31,557 nucleotides of DNA from IMG/VR virus record IMGVR_UViG_3300007516_000082, positions 1 to 31,557 of that record. The stretch is one strand, 5' to 3'. Of the stretch, positions 23,511 to 29,825 are shown one piece after another; position 1 is the first letter of the stretch, and the number at the start of each line of letters is the position of its first letter. A program made the translations under genes and the position numbers. The notes beneath the pieces were generated by a model. It was not told the origin of the DNA. It did no database searches and saw only the letters and a program-made list of their open reading frames with translations. Origin of the DNA: a virus.

Positions 23511-24471
23511 TGGCTCGCCCTTCCGGCATTGGTTTGGTTCGGTTGGCCTTGGCGTCTGCTACTGGCCCGTCAAAGTAATTCCATCCCTTGATCGCCATAG
23601 GAGAGGCACGAGCGGCAACGCGGCGAACGGCGGGGAGAATATCTAGATCGAGGTCGCATCCATCAGCGAGCCACGCAAACGGGCGGCTGAGGTCTTGCAA
23701 TCCGTATCGGGTCGGGTCGATGGACGCCCCAGCCGCTTCGATTAGGCAATCAGCCAAATCGTCCTTGCGCGTAGCATCAGTATCAATTCCATCATCCATC
23801 CTACATCCTACATCCTCCATCTGGAGTGCGACTATTGTAGTCGCACCGATGGATGATGATTTCGCATGGTCTATTTGAGACTTTCGCAATGCGAAAAACT
23901 CATCGTGAGTCATGTCGCATTTCGCTCTATTGCAGTTTTTGCAGGACGCGACTAGGTTTTCTTGGTCATCGGTTCCGCCGCGCGAAATGGGGATTTTGTG
24001 GTCAACATCTAGCGTGTTGAATTTTTTGGAATAATGAGTGATGGCTGTGCCGCAATAAAAACAGTTATTGTTCTGAGCCTCACATAGTGATTTCCTAAAT
24101 TCCGCTCTAGCATCAGGCTCTCCGTAATCTATCGCCACATAATCACGATGCTCGTCAGGTAGCGGATGTATAGCGTTAGGCTTTTGTGGTCGCTGGAACT
24201 TGCGAAAGTTGCGTACTAGCCCGTATGATTTTTCATCAACCTCAATGCGACGGATCAATTCATGTTGCTGCATTTCGTCCAAAAGTGGATCAACAGAACC
24301 ATCGTTGGCTGGACGCAGCCTCGCTTTGAGTGTGAGTGGTTTCCACTCAAACACCCCTTGATCGTCGGCCTCTGTCCATAGTCCTATCAGTAGCATTCGA
24401 GCGGCATCTGAAAGCTGCATGAATGCCTCGTCGGTGAATAGAGTTGGGTGTACTGATCTAATGCGGCTCAT
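23422..24471 (-). CDS. replication initiation protein with internal HNH endonuclease domain
   Basis: Residues 1-108 of this 349-residue protein (SRIRSVHPTLFTDEAFMQLS, LIGLWTEADDQGVFEWKPLTLKARL, FRKFQRPQKPN) are the winged-helix N-terminus of phage replication proteins. Residues about 120-195 form an HNH nuclease: C137xxC140, the catalytic DVDH (155-158), N172 and C177xxC180. Residues 236-310 (FAWLADGCDLDLDILPAVRR, IKGWNYFDGPVADA) look like the replication protein C-terminus again. The HNH unit thus appears inserted in frame. The gene follows the DnaA-like gene and overlaps the loader-like gene. Confidence 0.75.
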   Translation of the reverse strand: MSRIRSVHPTLFTDEAFMQLSDAARMLLIGLWTEADDQGVFEWKPLTLKARLRPANDGSVDPLLDEMQQHELIRRIEVDEKSYGLVRNFRKFQRPQKPNAIHPLPDEHRDYVAIDYGEPDARAEFRKSLCEAQNNNCFYCGTAITHYSKKFNTLDVDHKIPISRGGTDDQENLVASCKNCNRAKCDMTHDEFFALRKSQIDHAKSSSIGATTIVALQMEDVGCRMDDGIDTDATRKDDLADCLIEAAGASIDPTRYGLQDLSRPFAWLADGCDLDLDILPAVRRVAARASPMAIKGWNYFDGPVADAKANRTKPMPEGRANAGNHKSTDARARENHFAGIAAAVAEARG

Positions 24472-24472
24472 C

Positions 24473-25054
24473 TTACCCTACCAATGTCAAATCAGATTTG
24501 ACAATTATGCGATTGCCTACTTTGACCGCCCGCGCATTGGCATTGACGCCGCGCTGCGACCAGTAATTATTAATGTTCCTAGCGTGACGTAGCGCCTTGC
24601 AGGGGAGCGTGACGATCTTCTCAACAGGTGCCGTTGCATTTTCTCCGGTAGGCTTGAGTGCTCGAACCCTACGAACTGTCACAGGCTCGTCAATTTGGCT
24701 TGGCACAATCACCACCTGAGCGGCTTTCGACATAAACCGAATACGGAAATTGCCCGGCAAAAAATCAATGTTTGGGTTGATGTTCTCATTCTTGATCGGC
24801 CAAGGCTCTCCAGTCTCAAGCCATTCTCGAACTTTCCTGAGTGAATACATGATGGTGCTATGGTCGCGCCCGTCGAACAAAAGCCCGATCTGGGTAGTGG
24901 ATAGTTTTGTTTCGCGTCTGATGCACCAGATAGCTTCCATGCGAGCGTAAACATCTTTGCGAAACCGTGATTGACCCACGATTTTTGCGGCTTTGACTTG
25001 ATGCTTAACCGATGTTTCGCGGATGATCTGGGCGGCTTTGTCTCGCTGGCTCAT
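24473..25054 (-). CDS. DnaA domain IV-like DNA-binding replication protein
   Basis: Residues 38-80 of this 193-residue protein carry the DnaA C-terminal domain, with IRRETKLSTTQIGLLF and the signature GRDHSTIMY (62-70), which reads DnaA boxes. There is no AAA+ ATPase domain with Walker motifs, so this is not a full DnaA. The C-terminal 110 residues are of unknown fold and end in VGNRIIVKSDLTLVG. It probably binds an origin or competes with host DnaA. It lies upstream of the replication gene with a 1-base gap and is coupled to a 51-residue gene by ATGA. Confidence 0.8.
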   Translation of the reverse strand: MSQRDKAAQIIRETSVKHQVKAAKIVGQSRFRKDVYARMEAIWCIRRETKLSTTQIGLLFDGRDHSTIMYSLRKVREWLETGEPWPIKNENINPNIDFLPGNFRIRFMSKAAQVVIVPSQIDEPVTVRRVRALKPTGENATAPVEKIVTLPCKALRHARNINNYWSQRGVNANARAVKVGNRIIVKSDLTLVG

Positions 25055-25206
25055 GGATGCACCTTCCTGGCATTGAAATGACGTTCAATAGCCTTCCGCT
25101 TTAATCCGCGTTTGAATCCCTTGGTGCCAGCGCAGAGCAGTTTGTGCGTCTGTTGAGCCTTGGTGTTTTCGGTGTAGTGCTGAGCGCGACGATCAATGTT
25201 GCTCAT
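25051..25206 (-). CDS. small basic hypothetical protein
   Basis: This 51-residue, Lys/Arg/His-rich protein starts SNIDRRAQHYTENTKAQQTHK and ends HFNARKVHP. Its start and stop both overlap the neighbouring genes by ATGA (25203-25206 and 25051-25054), which strongly supports a real gene. The basic composition suggests nucleic acid binding, but no family is recognised. Confidence 0.65.
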   Translation of the reverse strand: MSNIDRRAQHYTENTKAQQTHKLLCAGTKGFKRGLKRKAIERHFNARKVHP

Positions 25207-25559
25207 GCCGTCCTCACAGTTCCGCGCACCTGACCGGCCTCAACATCAGCGGACCAGTAAATGCGGCTATCAATAATTTCGCTGTCATTCGTGATGACGT
25301 TGCAGTTCTGGAGAAGGTCATCCAACGCCTTGACGAAGTTGGTAACGTCACGGCGGCGCTTGTCTGGTCTGCCAACGGCATATTCAACCTGATACGGGGG
25401 ATTGATCGTCGGAACGCGCTGGCTGTTCAGCATCAAACCTGCCGATGCAATCCATGATTTGTATTTCGCGCTCAAGTGAGTGCGGCCACGATTGCTACGC
25501 CATATTGCATTGGCGCTTGGCGGGATAGGCAGGGTGAATGTCGCGGAAAGGGTAATCAC
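25203..25559 (-). CDS. rusA: RusA-type Holliday junction resolvase
   Basis: This 118-residue protein has the RusA layout: PIPPSANAIWRSN near the start and the catalytic block PDKRRRDVTNFVKALDDLL (65-83), followed by ITNDSEIIDSR (89-99). D71, K77, D80 and D92 are the likely metal-binding or catalytic residues. RusA dimers cut Holliday junctions, resolving branched DNA before packaging. GTG 25559 overlaps the upstream stop by GTGA. Confidence 0.9.
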   Translation of the reverse strand: MITLSATFTLPIPPSANAIWRSNRGRTHLSAKYKSWIASAGLMLNSQRVPTINPPYQVEYAVGRPDKRRRDVTNFVKALDDLLQNCNVITNDSEIIDSRIYWSADVEAGQVRGTVRTA

Positions 25560-25885
25560 TCCACCACCTCCGGCTGACAGAGGCGCTTGAGGGCTTCAAC
25601 TTGTGCGGTGGTGGATTTGGTGACGAGTGGTTTGAAGTATTCCCATGAGAAATTACATTCGCCAAAACCCTCTGGAAAATCCATCTTTGGATTGACTATT
25701 TCGACCAGACAAAACCCAACTTTGTCACTTTTTTGTCCCACCCAAACTTCACGAATGGTATAAATTTTGCCAACAACAGGATATGTTTCCCGGATGTTTT
25801 TGAGTGAGCGACAAGCGTCAACACAAACCACCTTCTGCCCCACATAGGCATTAGCAGGCCACCCTATGATTGCGTCTGCGCTCAT
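25556..25885 (-). CDS. hypothetical phage protein, small beta-barrel type
   Basis: This 109-residue protein contains [23 protein letters not shown] and FCLVEIVNP, a strand pattern seen in a common family of small phage proteins of unknown role. It ends with a helical segment ([13 protein letters not shown]). It is coupled on both sides by ATGA/GTGA overlaps. A role in replication or recombination is suggested only by its neighbours. Confidence 0.6.
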   Translation of the reverse strand: MSADAIIGWPANAYVGQKVVCVDACRSLKNIRETYPVVGKIYTIREVWVGQKSDKVGFCLVEIVNPKMDFPEGFGECNFSWEYFKPLVTKSTTAQVEALKRLCQPEVVE

Positions 25886-26193
25886 GTCACAATTCCGTTG
25901 TGCGGGATATTGCGGCCAATCGCTGCCTCGCCCAGTGGTGTATCTGCCAGCATTCCTAATGCATGCATGTAAACATCAAGCATGGCCTCTTGCTCTTGAC
26001 GTTCGGCGGCGTCCTGCTTGCGGATGCGGATGATTTGGCGAATGGTTTTTGTATCAAAACCGTTGCCCTTGGCCTCGGCATAAACTTCCTTGATGTCGGC
26101 AGCGAGCGCGGCCTTTTCTTCTTCGAGCCGTTCCACGCGAGCAATGATGGATCGCAGTTGATCGTTACCGCTGTTATGTCCCATTTCAGTCAT
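25882..26193 (-). CDS. gapR: GapR-like DUF2312 DNA-binding protein
   Basis: This 103-residue protein keeps the whole DUF2312 core: [48 protein letters not shown] and [15 protein letters not shown]. GapR of Caulobacter is a coiled-coil protein that clamps overtwisted DNA and supports replication and transcription. A phage copy in the replication operon could aid phage DNA synthesis or displace the host protein. The family is nearly restricted to Alphaproteobacteria, the main host clue here. The C-terminal tail ([17 protein letters not shown]) is extra. Confidence 0.9.
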   Translation of the reverse strand: MTEMGHNSGNDQLRSIIARVERLEEEKAALAADIKEVYAEAKGNGFDTKTIRQIIRIRKQDAAERQEQEAMLDVYMHALGMLADTPLGEAAIGRNIPHNGIVT

Positions 26194-26204
26194 GTGATTT
26201 TCCC

Positions 26205-26597
26205 TCAGTCGTTTTCTTGGTTCGGGTATTGATCTTGTCCACTACCGCCAGCCGCCAGTTTGCGCCCCACGCCAGAAACGTTTTCGTCAGGCTCAATATC
26301 AACCGCATTGTCTGCCTCTATTTTTTGGAGTTTGGATCTGGCTATTGCTTCCATGTCGTCTGCCATGCGTTCCGCTTTGGCCTCAAGCGCCGCATAGTTG
26401 GCTCGGATATTGTCCAGCACATGCGCGTCAATGCGCTTGCATTTGGCATAAACAATTCTCTGTGCTTGCGAGATGGAAAGCCCCACAACCCGCGCCACAC
26501 GATGAAGGCTTGCTTCCCGTGTGTCGCTACACATAGGCCGCGCAAGCTCTCTCAGCTTGAACTGGGCCTCATGTACGGTGTCTGTTGCGCTTGTCAT
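26205..26597 (-). CDS. helix-turn-helix protein (hypothetical)
   Basis: The protein is 130 residues from ATG 26597, which has AAGG seven bases upstream. Residues 24-50 ([27 protein letters not shown]) look like a helix-turn-helix. A charged helix ([27 protein letters not shown]) and a Gly-rich end follow. In-frame ATGs at 26642 (with GGAG) and 26660 would add 15 or 21 basic residues. A DNA-binding regulator of the early operon is likely from motif and place. Confidence 0.6.
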   Translation of the reverse strand: MTSATDTVHEAQFKLRELARPMCSDTREASLHRVARVVGLSISQAQRIVYAKCKRIDAHVLDNIRANYAALEAKAERMADDMEAIARSKLQKIEADNAVDIEPDENVSGVGRKLAAGGSGQDQYPNQEND

Positions 26598-26606
26598 CTT
26601 TAACCT

Positions 26607-26683
26607 TTTGGGCACAACTCGCCCAAACTTTTGGCGAAACATGTTTTTTCTCCGTGTCATCCTGAAAACTCAGGAGACGGAGA
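26607..26683 (-). promoter_or_regulatory. structured leader with two hairpins before the HTH gene
   Basis: Two dyads occur here: TTTGGGC/GCCCAAA (26607-26613 with 26621-26627), and a compound hairpin TCTCCGT/ACGGAGA enclosing CCTGA/TCAGG (26649-26683). On the minus strand the GGAG for the alternative start 26642 lies in the compound stem. No U tract follows either hairpin, so they are not intrinsic terminators. Translational control or a protein site is possible. No gene is seen from 26661 to 26773. Confidence 0.4.
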
Positions 26684-26773
26684 GGCATGCTATGAACTCG
26701 AATTACTTACTCAGGTCGTTACAGCAGTTGGAGCGGCGCAACGGTGTCTTGCAGGACAGCGCCAGCAACAATG

Positions 26774-27064
26774 TTATTTGGGTTCCGGGTTGGGTTTTCG
26801 CTTCGAATCATTCTCTGGTGAGCGGTCGTCAAACCGCCAACGGACAGGTCGTGGACCTTCAAACTTTCCGCGAACTGCGATATAATCAAACGTGCCGTGC
26901 TGATTGCGTTTCTGGACAAGGCCAACATGCCCTCTGACAGCCGCGTTCCATGCGTCATTGGCGCATTTCAGATCATCGCGGTCTTGCAATTTGGCGGACG
27001 CCAGATAGCCACGGAAATAAACGAATGATTTTGTTTCACCCGCCAGCCATTTGTTAAATGTCAT
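26774..27064 (-). CDS. hypothetical early phage protein
   Basis: This 96-residue protein has a start (FNKWLAGETKSFVYFRGYLA) and middle (AWNAAVRGHVGLVQKRNQHGTFDYIAVRG) that look like a small phage family with a winged-helix-like pattern. The tail is basic and Pro-rich. It overlaps the upstream 33-residue gene by ATGA (27061-27064). The function is unknown. Confidence 0.6.
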   Translation of the reverse strand: MTFNKWLAGETKSFVYFRGYLASAKLQDRDDLKCANDAWNAAVRGHVGLVQKRNQHGTFDYIAVRGKFEGPRPVRWRFDDRSPENDSKRKPNPEPK

Positions 27065-27162
27065 CTACGCCCCCACCGCAGCCATGCAGCCGCGCAAAGC
27101 ACCGTCACCTCAACAATGGAAAATCCGATAATGGCAAGCAGCGTTATGGGGTCGATGCTCAT
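27061..27162 (-). CDS. 33-residue single-pass membrane peptide
   Basis: The frame encodes 33 residues with one membrane segment (ITLLAIIGFSIVEVTVLCAAAWL) and a basic end (RWGRR). Both ends overlap neighbouring genes by ATGA (27159-27162 and 27061-27064), which makes chance unlikely. A small early membrane peptide could affect host envelope functions or superinfection, but nothing in the sequence shows this. Confidence 0.65.
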   Translation of the reverse strand: MSIDPITLLAIIGFSIVEVTVLCAAAWLRWGRR

Positions 27163-27668
27163 GCTGCTTGCTCCATGCGTAATCCCACGAGTTCATCAAG
27201 CCGCGCTTCAATCCTGTCCATCTGATCTGACGAATAAATACGCCTGCAATCCATCCATTTATGGAAATCAAAAACTCTAACTCCCGCAGCCTCAGCGAAG
27301 TGGGGAAACCAATCCAAACGCTTATGAGAACATGCTTCGCGTATCTTTTTTTGGAGGCTAATTCTAAAATGCTGCTCAATGTATTTGTCGCGACCGAAGT
27401 CTGGCGACACAATTTGGATGTAGTCCAATATTGTGTAATGAGGTTTAAACCATTCAGCGCGGAGATGATGTGCGTCGAATAGATGATGAAGTCTCTTCTC
27501 TTCTACTGGAAGCGCGATGTAAGCCCCTATCCAATGGAGTTCATGTGGTGAAGATTGCTGAAGAGACTTGACGCGGGAATAAACAATGCCCTCTGTAAAG
27601 CCGATTTTAACAGGTCCGTTTTTCTCAACTTGAAGGAAATAAACCTGCCCCAAACGTTTCTTGTTCAT
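27159..27668 (-). CDS. GIY-YIG nuclease family protein (T5orf172-like)
   Basis: The N-terminus of this 169-residue protein carries a GIY-YIG variant: VYFLQVEKNGPVKIGFTE (9-26) with the following RVKSLQQSSPHELHWIG, then EEKRLHHLFDAHHLRAEWF. This is the T5orf172/Mug113 branch. Residues 118-160 (FPHFAEAAGVRVFDFHKWMDCRRIYSSDQMDRIE) resemble a DNA-binding module. Such proteins may nick DNA; whether this one attacks host DNA or is a homing type is not clear. It is the second gene of the leftward operon. Confidence 0.75.
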   Translation of the reverse strand: MNKKRLGQVYFLQVEKNGPVKIGFTEGIVYSRVKSLQQSSPHELHWIGAYIALPVEEKRLHHLFDAHHLRAEWFKPHYTILDYIQIVSPDFGRDKYIEQHFRISLQKKIREACSHKRLDWFPHFAEAAGVRVFDFHKWMDCRRIYSSDQMDRIEARLDELVGLRMEQAA

Positions 27669-27868
27669 GCGACCTCGCTTTGTGCGGGGCCATAAATGTC
27701 TGGGCGAAGTTCGTGGCGGCTGATGCCTGTCACACGCTCCACGTCCAAGACACGCTCAGCAGGAACACGAGACCATTGGCTAACCGCTCCATGGGTAATC
27801 CCAAGTTCGGTCGCCAGCTTAAATTTCAGACCACGTTCGCGGCCAAGACGCTCTTGAATGTCAATCAT
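27665..27868 (-). CDS. Cro/YdaS-like HTH regulator
   Basis: The protein is 67 residues from ATG 27868 (IDIQERLGRERGLKFKLATELGITHGAVSQWSRVPAERVLDVERVTGISRHELRPDIYG). The helix-turn-helix is LATELGITHGAVSQWSR. It matches the YdaS/Cro group, which in lambdoid phages opposes the repressor. The promoter at 27874-27902 should start transcription at this ATG, so the mRNA would be leaderless. An in-frame ATG at 27892 lies upstream of the predicted start of transcription and is less likely. Confidence 0.85.
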   Translation of the reverse strand: MIDIQERLGRERGLKFKLATELGITHGAVSQWSRVPAERVLDVERVTGISRHELRPDIYGPAQSEVA

Positions 27869-27873
27869 GCCTC

Positions 27874-27891
27874 TTGATAGCACCACTAACA
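27874..27891 (-). promoter_or_regulatory. operator A, left array
   Basis: TTGATAGCACCACTAACA is repeated exactly, in inverse orientation, at 28404-28421. The dyad TAG-N5-CTA lies in it. It covers the -10 of the leftward promoter. Confidence 0.8.
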
Positions 27892-27902
27892 TTATGGTTC
27901 AA
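27874..27902 (-). promoter_or_regulatory. leftward early promoter (PL-like)
   Basis: On the minus strand, TTGAAC (27897-27902) is followed by 17 bases and TATCAA (27874-27879). Operator A fills the spacer and -10. The expected start falls at or next to ATG 27868. It drives the Cro-like and replication genes. Confidence 0.7.
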
Positions 27903-27909
27903 GCACTTT

Positions 27910-27937
27910 TTGTTAGCACCACTGTATGGCGTAGATT
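27910..27937 (+). promoter_or_regulatory. repressor promoter (PRM-like) with operator B
   Basis: TTGTTA (27910-27915), a 16-base spacer and TAGATT (27932-27937) precede ATG 27947 by nine bases. Operator B (TGTTAGCACCACTGT, 27911-27925) overlaps the -35 and spacer, so the repressor can control itself. Confidence 0.55.
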
Positions 27938-27946
27938 TGCAAAGCA

Positions 27947-28294
27947 ATGAGAATCCGTCGTATGCGTTTGTCTCTTCAAAAAAAGCAGAAACCTCGTCAT
28001 TTTATACGTGAATGGCGCAAATATCGCGGACTCACGTTAGAACGTCTGGCCGAGCGCATCGACGTGACCCATGGGGCCATATCTCAGTTGGAGCGCGGAT
28101 TGATCAATTATACTCAGCCAATGCTAGAGGCGCTTGCGGTCGCTTTGTCCTGCGAACCTGCGGATTTATTGCAACAGCCTCCATCTTCTACGCATAATGA
28201 ATTGGCTGATTACGTCATGCGCCTGGACGCCCATAAACGGGAGCAGGCGTTGCGCCTTTTACGCATTGCGCTTGACGACGAAAAACAGGCCTAA
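27947..28294 (+). CDS. short XRE-family phage repressor (CI-like)
   Basis: Residues 18-66 of this 115-residue protein hold an XRE helix-turn-helix (FIREWRKYRGLTLERLAERIDVTHGAISQLERG). The C-terminal half is helical (ELADYVMRLDAHKREQALRLLRIAL) and could mediate dimerisation. There is no LexA-type Ser-Lys peptidase domain, so cleavage by the SOS response is not expected. The gene lies between the two mirror operator arrays. ATG 27947 fits a near-leaderless transcript; ATG 27962 is an alternative. Confidence 0.85.
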   Translation: MRIRRMRLSLQKKQKPRHFIREWRKYRGLTLERLAERIDVTHGAISQLERGLINYTQPMLEALAVALSCEPADLLQQPPSSTHNELADYVMRLDAHKREQALRLLRIALDDEKQA

Positions 28295-28370
28295 TCGCAT
28301 ACCAATATGCTCTGATCGAATGTTTTTGACGCTCGTTTTCTAAGCAATACCAACCCCTTATAAAATAATT

Positions 28371-28385
28371 ACAGTGATGCTAACA
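28371..28385 (+). promoter_or_regulatory. operator D, right array
   Basis: ACAGTGATGCTAACA matches the reverse complement of operator B at 14 of 15 bases. It lies just upstream of the -35 of the rightward promoter, as B does for the leftward one. Confidence 0.65.
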
Positions 28386-28392
28386 TTTATTG

Positions 28393-28421
28393 TTGTCATC
28401 CATTGTTAGTGGTGCTATCAA
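28393..28421 (+). promoter_or_regulatory. rightward early promoter (PR-like) with operator C
   Basis: TTGTCA (28393-28398), 17 bases, then TATCAA (28416-28421). Operator C (28404-28421) is the exact inverse copy of operator A and covers the spacer and -10. It drives the recombination operon. Confidence 0.75.
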
Positions 28422-28464
28422 TATCCTCACACCAGAGCGGCCACCCGCAGTGAGGATGAGACGA

Positions 28465-28812
28465 ATGACAATCAGTCCTAATGGCTACACAGATGATTTT
28501 GGCCCAAAACCTTTGAGGATGAAGACCATGCAAGGCGAAGCAGTCCTATTAAACGGCGAAACCACGCGGCCATTGCGCACCGAAGCGCAGGCGCGAGCCA
28601 AACGTAAATTCTATGCAGGCGAACGCTTTGAACAAGCTGAGCGCCGTTGGTTCCGTGATGATCGATTTCATTTTGATCTGGCAATCAGTTCAGCCGTTGC
28701 CGCGATGGAAAACGCGAATATGACGCCAGAGCAAATCCAGATATTCCGCGACCATGTTTCGGATTCGATCGGCGACACATGGGCTGTCGATTATCGCGCG
28801 GAGGATGAGTGA
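28465..28812 (+). CDS. hypothetical protein, first rightward early gene
   Basis: The frame is 115 residues from ATG 28465, with GAGG nine bases upstream; ATG 28456 is an alternative, and the codons before that overlap the promoter. The centre is basic (RPLRTEAQARAKRKFYAGERFEQAERRWFRDDRF) and the C-terminus is acidic. No family is recognised. As the first gene behind the rightward promoter it may have a regulatory or host take-over role. Confidence 0.6.
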   Translation: MTISPNGYTDDFGPKPLRMKTMQGEAVLLNGETTRPLRTEAQARAKRKFYAGERFEQAERRWFRDDRFHFDLAISSAVAAMENANMTPEQIQIFRDHVSDSIGDTWAVDYRAEDE

Positions 28813-28994
28813 TGGATGAAAACCCAGACAGAACGGCATTGCTTGAAATGATTGAAGGTCTTGATGATGCCCGTGACGACGCTATTGCCGCATTACACAA
28901 ATATGGTCGCCACCTCACCTCTTGCGCCATTACGGAAACTGACCGGACAGGCTGCACATGTGGATTTAGTGATGCGATGAAAGGCGGTGCGTGA
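28812..28994 (+). CDS. small Cys-containing hypothetical protein
   Basis: This 60-residue protein is acidic at the N-terminus and ends with three Cys within SCAITETDRTGCTCGFSDAM. His and Cys residues could bind zinc. Its start overlaps the upstream stop (TGATG) and its own stop overlaps the next ATG. The function is unknown. Confidence 0.6.
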   Translation: MDENPDRTALLEMIEGLDDARDDAIAALHKYGRHLTSCAITETDRTGCTCGFSDAMKGGA

Positions 28995-29155
28995 TGCCTC
29001 CCTTCAAACCGTTCGACCGTATGCCGATAGACCTGCCAGACGATCACGGCGGCAACTACAGCCAACACAGAGACAGACACGCACTACCAGCCATTGCGGC
29101 TCTAGTGATTTTCGTAATCGCGCTAATTGCAGCGCTTTTGAAATGGGTGATGTGA
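28994..29155 (+). CDS. 53-residue single-pass membrane protein
   Basis: The frame encodes a hydrophilic N-terminus (FKPFDRMPIDLPDDHGGNYSQHRDRH) and one C-terminal membrane segment (LPAIAALVIFVIALIAALLKW). It overlaps both neighbours by one base (TGATG), so it fits the operon perfectly. A competing frame from 28987 covers the same bases but looks unnatural. The function is unknown. Confidence 0.65.
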   Translation: MPPFKPFDRMPIDLPDDHGGNYSQHRDRHALPAIAALVIFVIALIAALLKWVM

Positions 29156-29394
29156 TGAAATATCCAATGCCAACCGTCAACTATGAGCTTGACCGCCCAC
29201 TTATCGAGGCCCGCATTAAAGCCAGACACGCACTGCGCGACCTTATTGCATGGCTCAAGCCATTGCCGCGCAGACTGGATGACCTATCGCATGAGCAGCA
29301 AATGGTATTCCACGCGCTCCAGCAAGGCATTGAAGGCGGTGCAACGGTGACAATTCCAAGCGCGGTGTTTGTCCAGGATCGGCGGGCGCTATGA
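29155..29394 (+). CDS. hypothetical early protein
   Basis: This 79-residue protein is helical (RPLIEARIKARHALRDLIAWLKPLPRRLDDLSHEQQMVFHALQQ). The start ATG 29155 overlaps the upstream stop (TGATG), and its own stop overlaps the next start (ATGA). No family is recognised; a partner of the following DUF1367-like protein is possible from tight coupling. Confidence 0.6.
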   Translation: MKYPMPTVNYELDRPLIEARIKARHALRDLIAWLKPLPRRLDDLSHEQQMVFHALQQGIEGGATVTIPSAVFVQDRRAL

Positions 29395-29825
29395 GCAAGC
29401 GCCCCAAACGCGACAAGCTGCCCCACGCAATCGTTCGGCGCGGACCCCGTGGCCTTAGCCCTGTGTCGGCATATGACGCCGAAGCATTGATGGCCTTCCC
29501 GAATAGTGCCGAGTTTGAACTTGTGCCGATTGTAAGCCGCTCGCTCAAACAACTCGGAACCTACTGGATGATGCTCCACCGCGTTGTTAATGCGACCGAC
29601 GCTTGGCCCTCTGCGGTGCATTTGTCCGACGAAATCAAGATCACGCTGGGCTATCGACGCCAGCTTGCCGATCTACGGACGGGCGAAGTCCACACCAGCG
29701 TTGATAGCATTGCGCTTGATGCAATGACGCAAGTCGAGTTTAGCGCGTTTTTCGATCAGGCACAAAAACTGCTCATAGAGAAATTGGGTTTTGACCCGTT
29801 AGCATTTTTGGAGGAAGTAGCATAA
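29391..29825 (+). CDS. DUF1367/NinB-like phage protein
   Basis: The pattern of this 144-residue protein (SRSLKQLGTYWMMLHRVVNAT, ITLGYRRQLADLRTGEVHTSVDSIALDAMTQVEFSAFFDQAQKLL, then GFDPLAFLEEV) resembles phage DUF1367 proteins and the recombination helper NinB. These help recombination or DNA processing. It directly precedes an exonuclease and an annealing protein, which fits. The similarity is by pattern only. Confidence 0.65.
   Translation: MSKRPKRDKLPHAIVRRGPRGLSPVSAYDAEALMAFPNSAEFELVPIVSRSLKQLGTYWMMLHRVVNATDAWPSAVHLSDEIKITLGYRRQLADLRTGEVHTSVDSIALDAMTQVEFSAFFDQAQKLLIEKLGFDPLAFLEEVA

Noticed and set aside
23801-23821. Short tandem CCTACAT/CCTCCAT units.
   Set aside because: They code for a flexible linker (MEDVGCRMDD) and are too short for a repeat element.
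23826-23846. Perfect 9-bp inverted repeat GTGCGACTA/TAGTCGCAC with a 3-base loop.
   Set aside because: It lies inside the Rep/HNH coding sequence without a U tract. It may reflect a local rearrangement in the linker after the HNH domain, but I see no role.
26692-26937. Plus-strand frame of 81 residues starting MNSNYLLRSL with a GGAGAGG before it.
   Set aside because: It overlaps the 96-residue minus gene in antisense. The minus gene is coupled by ATGA to its neighbour and has a more phage-like pattern.
28987-29154. N-terminal extension in frame with the 79-residue gene.
   Set aside because: It is Arg/Ser/Thr-rich and unnatural, while the other frame gives a clear membrane protein with perfect TGATG overlaps at both ends.
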